Assembly (NCBI RefSeq): GCF_007741515.1
Contig: NZ_CP036263.1
Coordinates: forward strand, 1,550,001-1,614,000
DNA length: 64,000 nt
Source of the DNA: Adhaeretor mobilis
Lineage (GTDB): Bacteria; Planctomycetota; Planctomycetia; Pirellulales; Lacipirellulaceae
Direction: 5' to 3'
The notes under the pieces were generated by a model that did not search any database, was not told the origin of the DNA, and saw only the letters and a list, made by a program, of their open reading frames with translations. Below are positions 1-8,629 of this stretch, one piece after another. Position numbers and translations under genes: made by a program. Position 1 is the first letter of the stretch; each line of letters starts with the position of its first letter.

Positions 1-157
1 GATTGCAGTGGCACACGAACTGGTGTCCGTACAGGTTGAAATCAATCCAGGTATCGGCGCTTCTACCTTCGGTACAGCCGATGACCTCGGTGTAGAAACT
101 TCGTGACTCGGCGATATCCCTCACCTGCACCGCTACGTGGAATGGCGTGATTTCCAA
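1..157 (-). CDS. VOC/glyoxalase-family protein, C-terminus outside window
   Basis: Only the first 52 residues lie in the window; the gene runs off the left edge. The start is a TTG at 155-157, with a strong Shine-Dalgarno stretch (GGAGGAG, read on the minus strand) at 164-170 and about 6 bases of spacing. The visible sequence has the N-terminal betaalpha pattern of the vicinal-oxygen-chelate fold: FHVAVQVRDI, then SFYTEVIGC, then WIDFNLYGHQFVCH. The first His and the GHQ region are where such proteins place metal ligands. The family includes glyoxalases, ring-cleaving dioxygenases and antibiotic-binding proteins, so the substrate cannot be named. The family assignment is firm; the function is open. 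Confidence 0.75.
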   Translation of the reverse strand, partial: MEITPFHVAVQVRDIAESRSFYTEVIGCTEGRSADTWIDFNLYGHQFVCHCN

Positions 158-701
158 TAGCTTCTCCTCCGGCCTTGCTTCTGTTATTAGGCTCGTCACA
201 CGGCTTACGGGCGACTTCTGCCTGGGCAGCGATATCAACCCAGGCGATCTTACCATATTTCAAAGTGCTTTGGCGGGCCGGCTTCTGATTCCGATGGAGC
301 GGACTCTGGTGAGGTAAGAACTGCTCGAATCGGGATGAATCTGATCAGCGTCCACAAACGTGCACGGTGTGATACCGGAGTGCACGCTACCGAAGATTGC
401 TGGGCGTTCGACCTCGACTATGCTAGCAATTGGTGCTCTTAGCGATAATTTTCGTTCTCTTCTCCGACTGGCCTTGACCGGTGTATCGGCGACCGGTATC
501 AATCGCACCCTACTCGAAAACTGACCTCGCAAAGCTGGCGACAGTTTTTCGAGAGATGACGTAGCCGACCGGCCTTATTCAAGGGTCAACACGCTGCGGC
601 AGCAGAGAACAAGACAAGTAATATATCCGCTCAGAGCGTTGCCTTGTGGCCCAACGGATTAGGCCTGCGAGGATCAAAACGTCTCGAAAAGGAGTACTGA
701 G
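158..701. other. Divergent intergenic region without a recognised gene
   Basis: This stretch separates the minus-strand VOC gene from the plus-strand secretin gene, so it should carry promoters for both. A Shine-Dalgarno stretch (AAAGGAG, about 688-694) lies just before the TTG start at 702. A 90-codon open frame on the minus strand (260-532) has no recognisable domain, an arginine/serine-rich composition and no convincing ribosome binding site. I do not call it a gene. Confidence 0.5.
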
Positions 702-3700
702 TTGAAACGGACTTCAAAAATCTTCGCCGCAAGCGTATTGACGGCGACCGCACTCGTTCATGGTTCACTTTCGTACGCGGAGGCTGCCGCGCAGGCGGAG
801 ACTCCTGCTTCGTCAGCAGGGGAGTCAGCCCCGCCGTCGCGCTATGCAAAGCCTACTGCACCGACCGACCGTACACAGCTTGACGCGATGGTGAGCGAAG
901 CTCGCAGTGCTCTGCAAGCTGGTCGACTGGAAGAGGCAGATCGCTTACTGACGGTTGCCGAGCAATCGGAAGTGCGTTATCCCAAGCTCCACTTCGGCGA
1001 TACCCCGCAGAGGGTGCGTCTTGATTGGCTCAAGTCTAAGAAAGCGGAATCCGGTGCGGCAGGAAGTCGCCCGAGTTTCAATCCTTTGGCCATGCTCGGA
1101 CGCGGACCAGCAGAATTGAAGAACGATCCCTTCTTGGGTGCCGGTACAGCGGCGGGTTCTAGCAATTCGGCAAGTCCTATTGATGCTCCTGCCGCCACCT
1201 CACGTGAGGTGGGCTCACGCGATGTGAGCGACCAAGCGTTGTTGACAGCTCGACAAGCGTTGTCGGTTGGCGATTTGCCACGGGCAGAGGAATACCTAAG
1301 TCGTGCCCAACTGCAACAAGTGGCATACCAGGCGGACGAAGATTCGCCCGAGCGGGTTGCTGCTTCCATCGAAGAGTGCCGTCGTATTGCCGAGGTCCGC
1401 CAATCCGATCCGCGCGGTGACGCGTGGCGACATGCCTATGCCAAGTACCTAGTCGTACAAGCTGAGTCGCTTACCTATTGGGGTGACCTGGAAACAGCAA
1501 GTCGTACCGCTAGCGAGGCGGCCGAACTGAGTGATCGCTTTGCTAGTAATGAAATCACGCCGCAAGAAGTGTTGCAACAAATTGCTGAGATTCGGCAACA
1601 GGAACAGCAACAAGCGGTAGCGAGCAACACAATTGAAGATTCGCGCATTGTGCCAGCTGGATTGGAACTTCCGATCCCAGTGGCTGATGATTCGATTCCT
1701 CAGAGTTCAAACAAGAATGCGAATCGCGCTGAAATCCGTTTGGCCCAGTCTACGATTTCCCAGCTACCAGCCGTTGAGCTACCAAGTGACGATTACGACA
1801 ATGGACAACCGCTAATCACAGCTCCGCAGTCTGTCGGTAGCGAGGGTGAGGTGTTGCCATTGCCCAAGCCGGGGCCCGACAATCCGCAAGAACTACTCAA
1901 GCAGGGCGAAGAGCTCTTGCGTAGCGGCCAGCGTGCCGCAGCTTTGGAATCGTTCCGCACTGCCTATCAGCAGAAGGACTCGCTCGACATCATCAGCCAG
2001 CAACGTCTGCAAGGACACTTGCAGATGCTGTCGGTGGCTCCCGCCGAGAAGCGAGAGTTGCCGTCGCGGAGTGCTAACACAGGCATGTTGGAATCTGCTG
2101 GTGCCGGCCAATCCGTGCTTGCTCGTCAAGTATGGTCGGACGTGTCTAAGAAACAAACCGAAGCGACGCGTATTCGTGAGCTCGACCCCAATCGTTCGCT
2201 AGAGTTGCTGCAAGAAGCAACCAAGCTGGTTAGCGATTCGGGACTCGACGAGGTTACACAGCGCCGATTGCTTTCGAGCGTGACGACCAACCTGGAAGCA
2301 ACCGAGAGATATATTAAAGACAATCAGTCGGAAATCGACCTCGCGTCTGCGAACCAGGCGGTTCTAGATGAGAACGATCGTCGTAGTAAACTCAAAGTGG
2401 AAGTTGGCGAACGAATTGCAGAAATGGTCGACCAGTTCAATAAGCTGGTGGACGAGCAACGCTATTCTGAAGCTGAAGTGGTAGCGAACAAGCTGCACGA
2501 AATGGCTCCGAAAGAATTGGTTGCCAAGCAAATTTGGCGTCAAGCGAAGACCATCCGTCGTGACCAGCTCAATCAAGACATCATCGCACAAAGCGAGAAT
2601 GGCGTAGCTAACGCGTTCCTCGACATTAAAGGCACCAGCGCCCAGGCGCTGGAGGACTCGATGCGAGACTACGGCTACGGTGCGAATTGGAAAGACATTG
2701 CCGATCGTAAGAGTGCGAGCGATCGTGCTTCGCGACGCAATGCTCGGGAGCTCGAGATCGAACAGAAACTTAAGTCCGATGTGAGCGTAAGCTACAACGA
2801 AACTCCGTTATCGAGCGTGATCGATGGCCTGTCCGAATTGGCGGGCATCAATATCTATCTCGATCCGCTCGGCTTGAGCCAGGAGGGTGTTCGCTCCGAT
2901 ACGCCTGTCACGATTGACTTAAAGCGACAAGTATCGCTGAAAAGTGCTTTGCAATTGATCCTCGAACCACTGCATCTTACTTATGCGGTGAAGGACGAAG
3001 TGCTCAAGATCACCAGCGAGCAAATACGCGATGGTGATGTGCAAATCGAGACGTACAACGTAGCTGACTTGGTTGTCCCGATCCCCAACTTCGTGCCTAG
3101 CACCAACATGGGGCTGCAAGGTCTGATCAACGATGCCTACGCAGCGACGGCCATGAATAGCAACCTGGGGGGGACCCCCGGTCCGATGTCGGCCATCGTG
3201 AACGACGGCACAACGACTCGTGGTAGTGGAGTCATGAGTACGAACCAACTGGGCCAACAATTTGGCGCAGGGAATACCGGCAGTGTCACTTCCGGAGGTG
3301 GTGGTCCGCCACTAGGTGGTGCTGCGAACGCAGACTTCGATTCGTTGATCGATTTGATTCTGTCTACGGTCGAGCACGACAGTTGGATGGAAAACGGGAC
3401 CGGCGAGGGCGAAATTCGACCTTTCCCGACCAATCTCAGCCTGGTGGTAAGCCAAACGCAGCGGGTTCACGAGCAGATACGTGACTTGCTGGAACAGTTG
3501 CGTCGCCAACAAGATCTCCAGGTCACGATCGAAGTTCGCTTTATTCGGTTGCAGGATAGCTTCTTCGAACGTATCGGAATGGACTTCGACCTGAATATTG
3601 AAGATAACATCCCGTTCGTACCCCAAGTTGAGGGGACGCCGCCAAACCAATCCTACGCTTCAGGACAACCGAGCATAACGGCTGGTCTTACCGGTCCGAC

Positions 3701-4511
3701 TGAGGGTAACACGGGACCGCTCTTCAACGTGGCATTGGATACCGAATTCCGTCAGGGATCATTCACTCTATCGAATCCTCAGTTCGGTACGCCGAGCGAC
3801 TTCGCGACGTTTGGCTTTGCCATCCTTAGTGATATCGAAGCGTACTTCTTTATTACGGCCGCACAGGGCGACCGTCGATCGAACCAGTTGAACGCACCAA
3901 AGGTCACGCTGTTCAACGGCCAGCAGGCCGTAGTCGTGGATACGGCGTTTGTACCGTTTGTGATTAGTGTGATTCCCGTGGTGGGCGAATTCGCCGCGGC
4001 ACAACAGCCAGTGATTGTGGTGCTCTCCGAGGGAACCATGATGACGGTTCAGGCGGTTGTGTCTGACGATCGACGCTATGTGCGACTGACGCTGGTGCCA
4101 TTCTTCAGTCAGATCGGCAATGTGCAAACCTTTACGTTCGATGGTTCGGAAACGACCAGTAGTTCGAGCATGAGTACAGACGACGACGGTGATGGAAATG
4201 ACGAATCCAATGACGACGCACAAACCACGGTTCGCAGCGGCACCACGGTGCAGCTACCGACGTTCCAGGTAATCTCCGTGAGTACCACGGTCAGTGTACC
4301 CGATGGCGGTACGGTGCTGCTCGGTGGTATCAAGCGATTACGGGAAGGCCGCAACGAGTTTGGCGTGCCGCTGTTAAGCAAGGTGCCGTATCTCGACCGC
4401 TTGTTCCGCAATGTGGGCATCGGTCGTGAAACAGACAGTTTGATGATGATGGTCACGCCACACATCATCATCCAAGAAGAGGAAGAAGAACGGCTCGGGT
4501 TGCGAAACTAG
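702..4511 (+). CDS. Large secretin (GspD/PilQ-like) with long N-terminal extension
   Basis: The protein has 1269 residues and starts at TTG 702 behind AAAGGAG. It begins with a signal peptide (MKRTSKIFAASVLTATALVHG...). Residues about 50-680 are a Gln/Ala/Glu-rich region with helical, TPR-like stretches. Residues about 690-775 look like a secretin N0/STN domain (PLSSVIDGLSELAGINIYLD), followed by an N1-like segment and a Gly/Ser/Thr-rich linker near 815-875. The C-terminal third is a secretin domain, with NAPKVTLFNGQQAVVV near 1060, an acidic Ser/Asp insert near 1150-1170, then VPDGGTVLLGGIKRLREG and VPLLSKVPYLDRLFR before VTPHIII. Secretins form multimeric outer-membrane pores for type II secretion or type IV pili. 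This one is not beside its machinery but could serve the pilus-like locus at 30-48 kb. It is followed by a terminator and appears monocistronic. Confidence 0.85.
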   Translation: MKRTSKIFAASVLTATALVHGSLSYAEAAAQAETPASSAGESAPPSRYAKPTAPTDRTQLDAMVSEARSALQAGRLEEADRLLTVAEQSEVRYPKLHFGDTPQRVRLDWLKSKKAESGAAGSRPSFNPLAMLGRGPAELKNDPFLGAGTAAGSSNSASPIDAPAATSREVGSRDVSDQALLTARQALSVGDLPRAEEYLSRAQLQQVAYQADEDSPERVAASIEECRRIAEVRQSDPRGDAWRHAYAKYLVVQAESLTYWGDLETASRTASEAAELSDRFASNEITPQEVLQQIAEIRQQEQQQAVASNTIEDSRIVPAGLELPIPVADDSIPQSSNKNANRAEIRLAQSTISQLPAVELPSDDYDNGQPLITAPQSVGSEGEVLPLPKPGPDNPQELLKQGEELLRSGQRAAALESFRTAYQQKDSLDIISQQRLQGHLQMLSVAPAEKRELPSRSANTGMLESAGAGQSVLARQVWSDVSKKQTEATRIRELDPNRSLELLQEATKLVSDSGLDEVTQRRLLSSVTTNLEATERYIKDNQSEIDLASANQAVLDENDRRSKLKVEVGERIAEMVDQFNKLVDEQRYSEAEVVANKLHEMAPKELVAKQIWRQAKTIRRDQLNQDIIAQSENGVANAFLDIKGTSAQALEDSMRDYGYGANWKDIADRKSASDRASRRNARELEIEQKLKSDVSVSYNETPLSSVIDGLSELAGINIYLDPLGLSQEGVRSDTPVTIDLKRQVSLKSALQLILEPLHLTYAVKDEVLKITSEQIRDGDVQIETYNVADLVVPIPNFVPSTNMGLQGLINDAYAATAMNSNLGGTPGPMSAIVNDGTTTRGSGVMSTNQLGQQFGAGNTGSVTSGGGGPPLGGAANADFDSLIDLILSTVEHDSWMENGTGEGEIRPFPTNLSLVVSQTQRVHEQIRDLLEQLRRQQDLQVTIEVRFIRLQDSFFERIGMDFDLNIEDNIPFVPQVEGTPPNQSYASGQPSITAGLTGPTEGNTGPLFNVALDTEFRQGSFTLSNPQFGTPSDFATFGFAILSDIEAYFFITAAQGDRRSNQLNAPKVTLFNGQQAVVVDTAFVPFVISVIPVVGEFAAAQQPVIVVLSEGTMMTVQAVVSDDRRYVRLTLVPFFSQIGNVQTFTFDGSETTSSSSMSTDDDGDGNDESNDDAQTTVRSGTTVQLPTFQVISVSTTVSVPDGGTVLLGGIKRLREGRNEFGVPLLSKVPYLDRLFRNVGIGRETDSLMMMVTPHIIIQEEEEERLGLRN

Positions 4512-4553
4512 TTTGCTAGACTGAGATCGCAGACGAGTTCATCTGAAATACGC

Positions 4554-4595
4554 AACGCCGGTTCGAGCCTTTTGGTTCGGGCCGGCGTTTTTCTT
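4554..4595 (+). terminator. Rho-independent terminator after secretin gene
   Basis: A GC-rich hairpin with arms AACGCCGG and CCGGCGTT, enclosing a second complementary pair of arms around a TTTT loop, is followed by TTTTTCTT. It lies about 45 bases after the secretin stop codon. Confidence 0.85.
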
Positions 4596-4667
4596 GTTGG
4601 GCATCTGTTGGCGGCGGCGATGGGTTCGGGCTTTGACAGGGTGGGGGTGTCGAGAATTGGTTCGATC

Positions 4668-4700
4668 GCGGTGCAAGCACCGCGGCTAAATGGGAGATGT
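4668..4700 (+). repeat. Short palindromic dispersed repeat, copy A
   Basis: A perfect 7-base inverted repeat (GCGGTGC, AA, GCACCGC) is followed by GGCTAAATGGGAG. The same palindrome and a similar right flank occur at 20740-20775, and a diverged copy lies at 11481-11518. It sits about 100 bases upstream of the DUF423 gene. It could act as an RNA hairpin in the leader or be a passive dispersed repeat. Confidence 0.6.
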
Positions 4701-4796
4701 GGTGCTTTAAGAAACTCGAGAACGGTTTATAGTTAATGCGGCGCTGGAATTGCGCTGTCTTTGTTTACCGCTTCTGTAGAAACCTTGGAACTCCCG

Positions 4797-5201
4797 ATGT
4801 CGCCCCGAATGATATTGTTGGCCGGTTCACTCGTTATGCTTACGGGGGTCGCGATCGGTGCGTTTGGTGCGCACGGCCTGGAGAAGATGCTGGAGAGGCT
4901 GGGGCGGACGACCAGCCTGGCTCAGCGAGCCGAATGGTTGGAGACGGGCGTCCGGTATCAGCTCGTTCACGGCCTGGGGTTGCTGGCATTGGCGAGCTTC
5001 GCAATGCGTGAGCCGAGCCGGTTGCTCAGCGCTGCGTCAGTTGCGCTACTGCTGGGTGTGTTGTTGTTCAGCGGTTCGCTCTACGCGATGACACTGGGGC
5101 CAGCAACATGGAAGAAACTCGGCATGGTCGTACCTGTGGGCGGCTTAGCCTATCTTGTGGGTTGGGGACTGCTGGCAGTCGAATCTTGGAAGAGAGTCTA
5201 A
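4797..5201 (+). CDS. DUF423 family small membrane protein
   Basis: The protein is 134 residues from the ATG at 4797. An in-frame start at 4761 would add 12 residues unlike the family. It shows the DUF423 pattern: an N-terminal transmembrane helix running into GAFGAHGLE (about 21-29), then WLETGVRYQLVHGLGLLAL, then two further hydrophobic helices with LLFSGSLYAM. Four membrane segments are likely. Members (E. coli YgdD is one) are inner-membrane proteins of unknown function. The next gene, glycerate kinase, begins 35 bases after its stop, so the two may be co-transcribed. Family call strong, function unknown. Confidence 0.88.
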   Translation: MSPRMILLAGSLVMLTGVAIGAFGAHGLEKMLERLGRTTSLAQRAEWLETGVRYQLVHGLGLLALASFAMREPSRLLSAASVALLLGVLLFSGSLYAMTLGPATWKKLGMVVPVGGLAYLVGWGLLAVESWKRV

Positions 5202-5236
5202 CGGGAATTTCTCGTCGAGCTGAGTGGTGGGTCTCC

Positions 5237-6625
5237 ATGAATGTGCCTAATCGCAATGAATCGCAACTTCGCGAGGATGCTTTAGCTATTTGGAACGCAG
5301 GGGTCGACGCGGTACGACCAGCTCATTTGATCCCTCAGTGGGTCGAGGTGGTGGGAGAGACGCTCCTGGTGGGTGATCTGGAGTTGTCGCTTGCGGACGT
5401 CGAGCGGATCGCCGTCATTGGATTTGGCAAGGCGAGTGCCGGCATGGCGGCTGCCCTGGAAGGCGTGCTGGGCCCGCAGATTGCAGCAGCCAAGCAGCTC
5501 GGGGGTTGGGTGAATCTGCCGGCAGATTGCTTGCTGCCGACCAAGTGGATTCACTTGCACCCAGCCCGACCGGCGGGGGTGAACGAACCAACTGAGGAAG
5601 CGGTGGCGGGGACTCGCGAAATTCTTAATCTCGTCGAGTCGCTCGGGCCACGAGACTTGTGCATTTGCCTGACCTCTGGCGGCGGCTCCGCCCTGTTGCC
5701 CATGCCGATCGACGGGTTTTCACTGGCTGACAAAATCGAAATTACACGCGAGTTGTCTGCCAGTGGTGCGACCATCCAGCAAATCAACACCGTTCGACGG
5801 GAGCTAAGCGAAGTGAAAGGAGGAGGATTGCTGCACGCTTGTGGAGCGGGCCAGATGATCTCGCTGATCTTGTCCGACGTGCTAGGCGACGACCTGAAAA
5901 CCATTGCTTCTGGTCCCACGGTGCGCTGTGAGCCTAAGCCGGAGTCGGCGATTGCAACTCTCGAAGAGCTCGGCCTAGCGAAGAGTCCCCTTGGGCAACG
6001 AGCGATTACTGCAATTCGTAACCAGCCGAGGCATGTCGAGCAATCGAAACAGTGCGAGGTCGTAAACCTGGTGATTGGCAACAACGCCACTGCTGTCGAT
6101 GCAGCAGGCGTCAAAGCAGAACAGCTAGGATATAGTCACGCGATGACTTCGGCGAGAGAGCCCGAAGGCCATGCTGAAGAAGTGGGGATGCATCTTGGGG
6201 AAATGGCTCGAACGATGCGTGATTCGACAGGCTCCAACAGCACCGACCCCAACTCCACAGGTCCAGACTGTTTGATCTCAGGGGGCGAGCCGGTAGTGAA
6301 GCTAGTCTCTGAGGTTGTGCGTGGCCGTGGCGGGCGCAATCAACAGTTGTGTTTGGCTGCGCTGAACAAGCTGGAAGACTGGCACGGCGTGTCCCTGATT
6401 TCCGGCGGCACCGATGGGGAAGATGGCCCGACCGATGCTGCGGGGGCGATCGTCACAGCGGGCATCGTCGCGAAGGCTAAAGAATTGGAGCTCGCGCCGG
6501 CAGACTATCTATTGCGGAACGACGCTTACACGTTCTTTGAGCAGGTCGGTGGGCTTGTGAAGACGGGTCCTACGAATACGAATGTTTGTGACTTGAGAGT
6601 GGTTACCGTAAATCAGGGGCGGTAG
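5237..6625 (+). CDS. Glycerate 2-kinase (DUF4147/MOFRL family)
   Basis: The protein is 462 residues from the ATG at 5237. The open frame extends back to 5108, but that part overlaps the DUF423 gene and is not family-like. The N-terminal DUF4147 domain contains IGFGKASAGMAAALEG (about 63-78), TSGGGSALLPMP and VKGGGLL. The C-terminal MOFRL domain contains ISGGEPVV, RGRGGRNQQL and SGGTDGEDGPTDAAGA. Type-2 glycerate kinases phosphorylate D-glycerate with ATP to 2-phosphoglycerate, linking glyoxylate, tartrate or serine breakdown to glycolysis. It could also recycle glycerate released by the glucosylglycerate phosphorylase encoded at 20.8 kb; that link is inference. Length and motifs are typical. 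Confidence 0.93.
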   Translation: MNVPNRNESQLREDALAIWNAGVDAVRPAHLIPQWVEVVGETLLVGDLELSLADVERIAVIGFGKASAGMAAALEGVLGPQIAAAKQLGGWVNLPADCLLPTKWIHLHPARPAGVNEPTEEAVAGTREILNLVESLGPRDLCICLTSGGGSALLPMPIDGFSLADKIEITRELSASGATIQQINTVRRELSEVKGGGLLHACGAGQMISLILSDVLGDDLKTIASGPTVRCEPKPESAIATLEELGLAKSPLGQRAITAIRNQPRHVEQSKQCEVVNLVIGNNATAVDAAGVKAEQLGYSHAMTSAREPEGHAEEVGMHLGEMARTMRDSTGSNSTDPNSTGPDCLISGGEPVVKLVSEVVRGRGGRNQQLCLAALNKLEDWHGVSLISGGTDGEDGPTDAAGAIVTAGIVAKAKELELAPADYLLRNDAYTFFEQVGGLVKTGPTNTNVCDLRVVTVNQGR

Positions 6626-6682
6626 CGCCGCTGAGCCTGACAACGCACGAGGCACTGCAAACATCGCGGCGACCAAGATCGG

Positions 6683-6712
6683 TGGCTAACGGGAACTCGC
6701 CGGCGGTCCTTC
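6683..6712. repeat. Diverged copy of dispersed GGCTAACGGGA repeat
   Basis: This lies between the convergent glycerate kinase and DUF1598-type genes. The segment GGTGGCTAACGGGAACTC shares the core GGCTAACGGGA with the element at 57065-57092. The short match makes it a weak member of the family. Confidence 0.3.
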
Positions 6713-6743
6713 CACTTTCACAATCCGCTGCTCCACTTTTCCT

Positions 6744-8222
6744 CTAGTCCCACCACCATTGGTCGGCGGGCAAGTCGCTCAAGTCGATGGAATCTCGCAT
6801 GCTGGCGACGTTGCCACCTTCGTCGGCAAGGCGATTCTCTGGGCTGAGGGCCTGATCGGCGCGGATCTCGACGCCGCCACCTACAGGAGTCATCAGCCGG
6901 CGTTGCTTCCACATGCTATTTACAGCCGTGGCGACTTGCTTCGGGGTGTTGTAGTTTTGCACGGGATAGGTCGCCTCTTCACCCAGGCTGCCTAGGTCCC
7001 AGCCGGCGGCTTCGTAGAGATCGTTCTGCTGGATGAACGCGGCAGCTACTAGCAGGTCGATGCAGTTACGTAGTTGACCATAAACGGGCGCCCGTTGGGC
7101 CAATTGCTCGTAGTTGTCAGTAAAGCTGCGAGTGAATTTCCTGCTGGCGCCGCTCTGGCGTCCTGAGCCGGTGCGCCCACCATCGCCGCCGACCACTTCG
7201 TCCTCACCAACGAGCTTCACGCCTGCGCCAACGAACTCAGCCGCGTGACCGTCTTCGCTGATTTTCACGCGCTCGTAATTAGGCACGAAGAACCAACGCT
7301 GCAATGCGTTGCGAGCCACGCTAGCCGGGTTGGCCAGGGCGACATAGCTGGCAATACGTACGGGGGGGCGTTCCAGGCCAATACCGATGAGCTTCATGCG
7401 ATAGTCAGCCTCGACCAGCACTTGGGCGAAGTGCGTATCGGCTGCGACGCCACCGATAGTGATGTTCTGTAGACCGAGGCTTTCCTGCAGGCCTTCGACG
7501 ACAAAGTTGGTGAACTGAGCATCGCCAATACTCCGTGGGCTGCCAACTCTGCTCAGGAACTGCTGCATGCGTTGCAAGCCTTCCTGCGTGGGATCGATCG
7601 AGCAGTAAACTAGCGGGTTCTTCTTGCCATGAGGGGCAAAGGTGCGAAGAGCGACCACGAGGTCTTGCAGTTCCATAACCGGCTGGCCAGTTTCTATGCC
7701 AATGACTCGGCCTGTTTCTGTTTCGACCCAAGCCTCAGCTGGGCCGGCAACGACGATGTCGTTTGTTTCAGGATAGAAAAACACGTACTGGACTCGCGTG
7801 AGTCCAGCTAGGTGTTGCATGGTTTCGTCAGGGCCATGGCCTTCAGCGATGGACTTGTCGATCAGTCGTCCGAGTCGTGTGAGCGAGACCTTCCGCAATT
7901 TGCTGGGTCGTTGGAGGTCCGCCTCGAGTTGCGTCCTTGCTTGGCGAGCTCGTAACTGCATGAGCTGCCCGGTGGCATCGGTCGCAGCGACACGTCGCAA
8001 CACACCATCGGCATCGACTGCAACGCCGGAGAACGGACTATCTCCGATGGTGCTACCACCACCAGCGCCGCCGCCAGCACCTCCTCCACCGCCGCCGCCG
8101 AACTGGGCAACTGCTTGGCCGGGCATTCCGAGTGCCAGGCTCAGGCAAACAGCCGCAGCCAGACCGACTTTAGCTAGGTTAGCCTTGGTGAAGGGACTTA
8201 CGATGAGATTGCGAGTAACCAT
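6744..8222 (-). CDS. Secreted DUF1598-type planctomycetal protein
   Basis: The protein is 492 residues from the ATG at 8222, which has AGAGG just upstream on the minus strand. Earlier in-frame starts lack this and would put 29 residues ahead of the signal peptide. The signal peptide has a hydrophobic core (VGLAAAVCLSLALGM) ending near PGQAVAQF. A Gly-only linker (about 45-60) follows, then a folded region beginning RKVSLTRLGRLIDKSI that contains VQYVFFYPETNDIVVAGPAE and a Cys in LVYCSIDPT. I associate this pattern with DUF1598, a family I know mainly from planctomycetes. No catalytic motif is evident. It is transcribed alone, convergent with glycerate kinase and divergent from the DUF11 lipoprotein gene. 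Confidence 0.7.
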   Translation of the reverse strand: MVTRNLIVSPFTKANLAKVGLAAAVCLSLALGMPGQAVAQFGGGGGGGAGGGAGGGSTIGDSPFSGVAVDADGVLRRVAATDATGQLMQLRARQARTQLEADLQRPSKLRKVSLTRLGRLIDKSIAEGHGPDETMQHLAGLTRVQYVFFYPETNDIVVAGPAEAWVETETGRVIGIETGQPVMELQDLVVALRTFAPHGKKNPLVYCSIDPTQEGLQRMQQFLSRVGSPRSIGDAQFTNFVVEGLQESLGLQNITIGGVAADTHFAQVLVEADYRMKLIGIGLERPPVRIASYVALANPASVARNALQRWFFVPNYERVKISEDGHAAEFVGAGVKLVGEDEVVGGDGGRTGSGRQSGASRKFTRSFTDNYEQLAQRAPVYGQLRNCIDLLVAAAFIQQNDLYEAAGWDLGSLGEEATYPVQNYNTPKQVATAVNSMWKQRRLMTPVGGGVEIRADQALSPENRLADEGGNVASMRDSIDLSDLPADQWWWD

Positions 8223-8629
8223 GATTACCTCTGAGTATCTCTGGTTGAGTACGACCTGCGTGGTCGTGTGCTGTTCCGATTGAGTTCTCTTAGTAGAGAG
8301 AATCCCCATCTGTTGGGGCCTCTGCCTACTCTACTGATGGTAATTCGGGAGAGCCGGCGAAGCAAGAAATACGGCGGGAAACGGGGAAATTACTGCCTAG
8401 GCGACGGCCTGCTGGTGAAAGTAGCTGAGGTGGACCCCGGAACGATCCCTATAGCCGGTGCGACCCACTGTTCCGCCCAGGTCGTGTTGCGGAAATACCA
8501 CCTGTCGCGTTGGAAAAACACATCACGGTCCGATCCAGGCGTTACAGTTTAACGCCGCCCATGCGCGCACAGTCCTATTGAGGCTGCGCGGGCCCTCGGC
8601 GGTACACTCCCGAAAATACAACCACAACT
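8223..8629. other. Divergent intergenic region
   Basis: About 400 bases lie between two divergently transcribed genes. No coding sequence is convincing here; a 94-codon frame (8268-8552) is low-complexity and lacks a domain. Promoters for both flanking genes must lie here, but I could not fix a -35/-10 pair with confidence. Confidence 0.4.

Noticed and set aside
260-532. 90-codon minus-strand frame between the VOC and secretin genes
   Set aside because: There is no ribosome binding site, no domain and a biased Arg/Ser composition; it is likely chance.
3768-4223. 151-codon minus-strand frame inside the secretin gene
   Set aside because: It is antisense to the conserved secretin domain and has a His/Arg-rich shadow composition.
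5551-6114. 187-codon minus-strand frame inside glycerate kinase
   Set aside because: It is antisense to conserved kinase motifs and has no independent support.
8268-8552. 94-codon plus-strand frame in the divergent gap
   Set aside because: It lacks a domain and a ribosome binding site, and the region must hold promoters.
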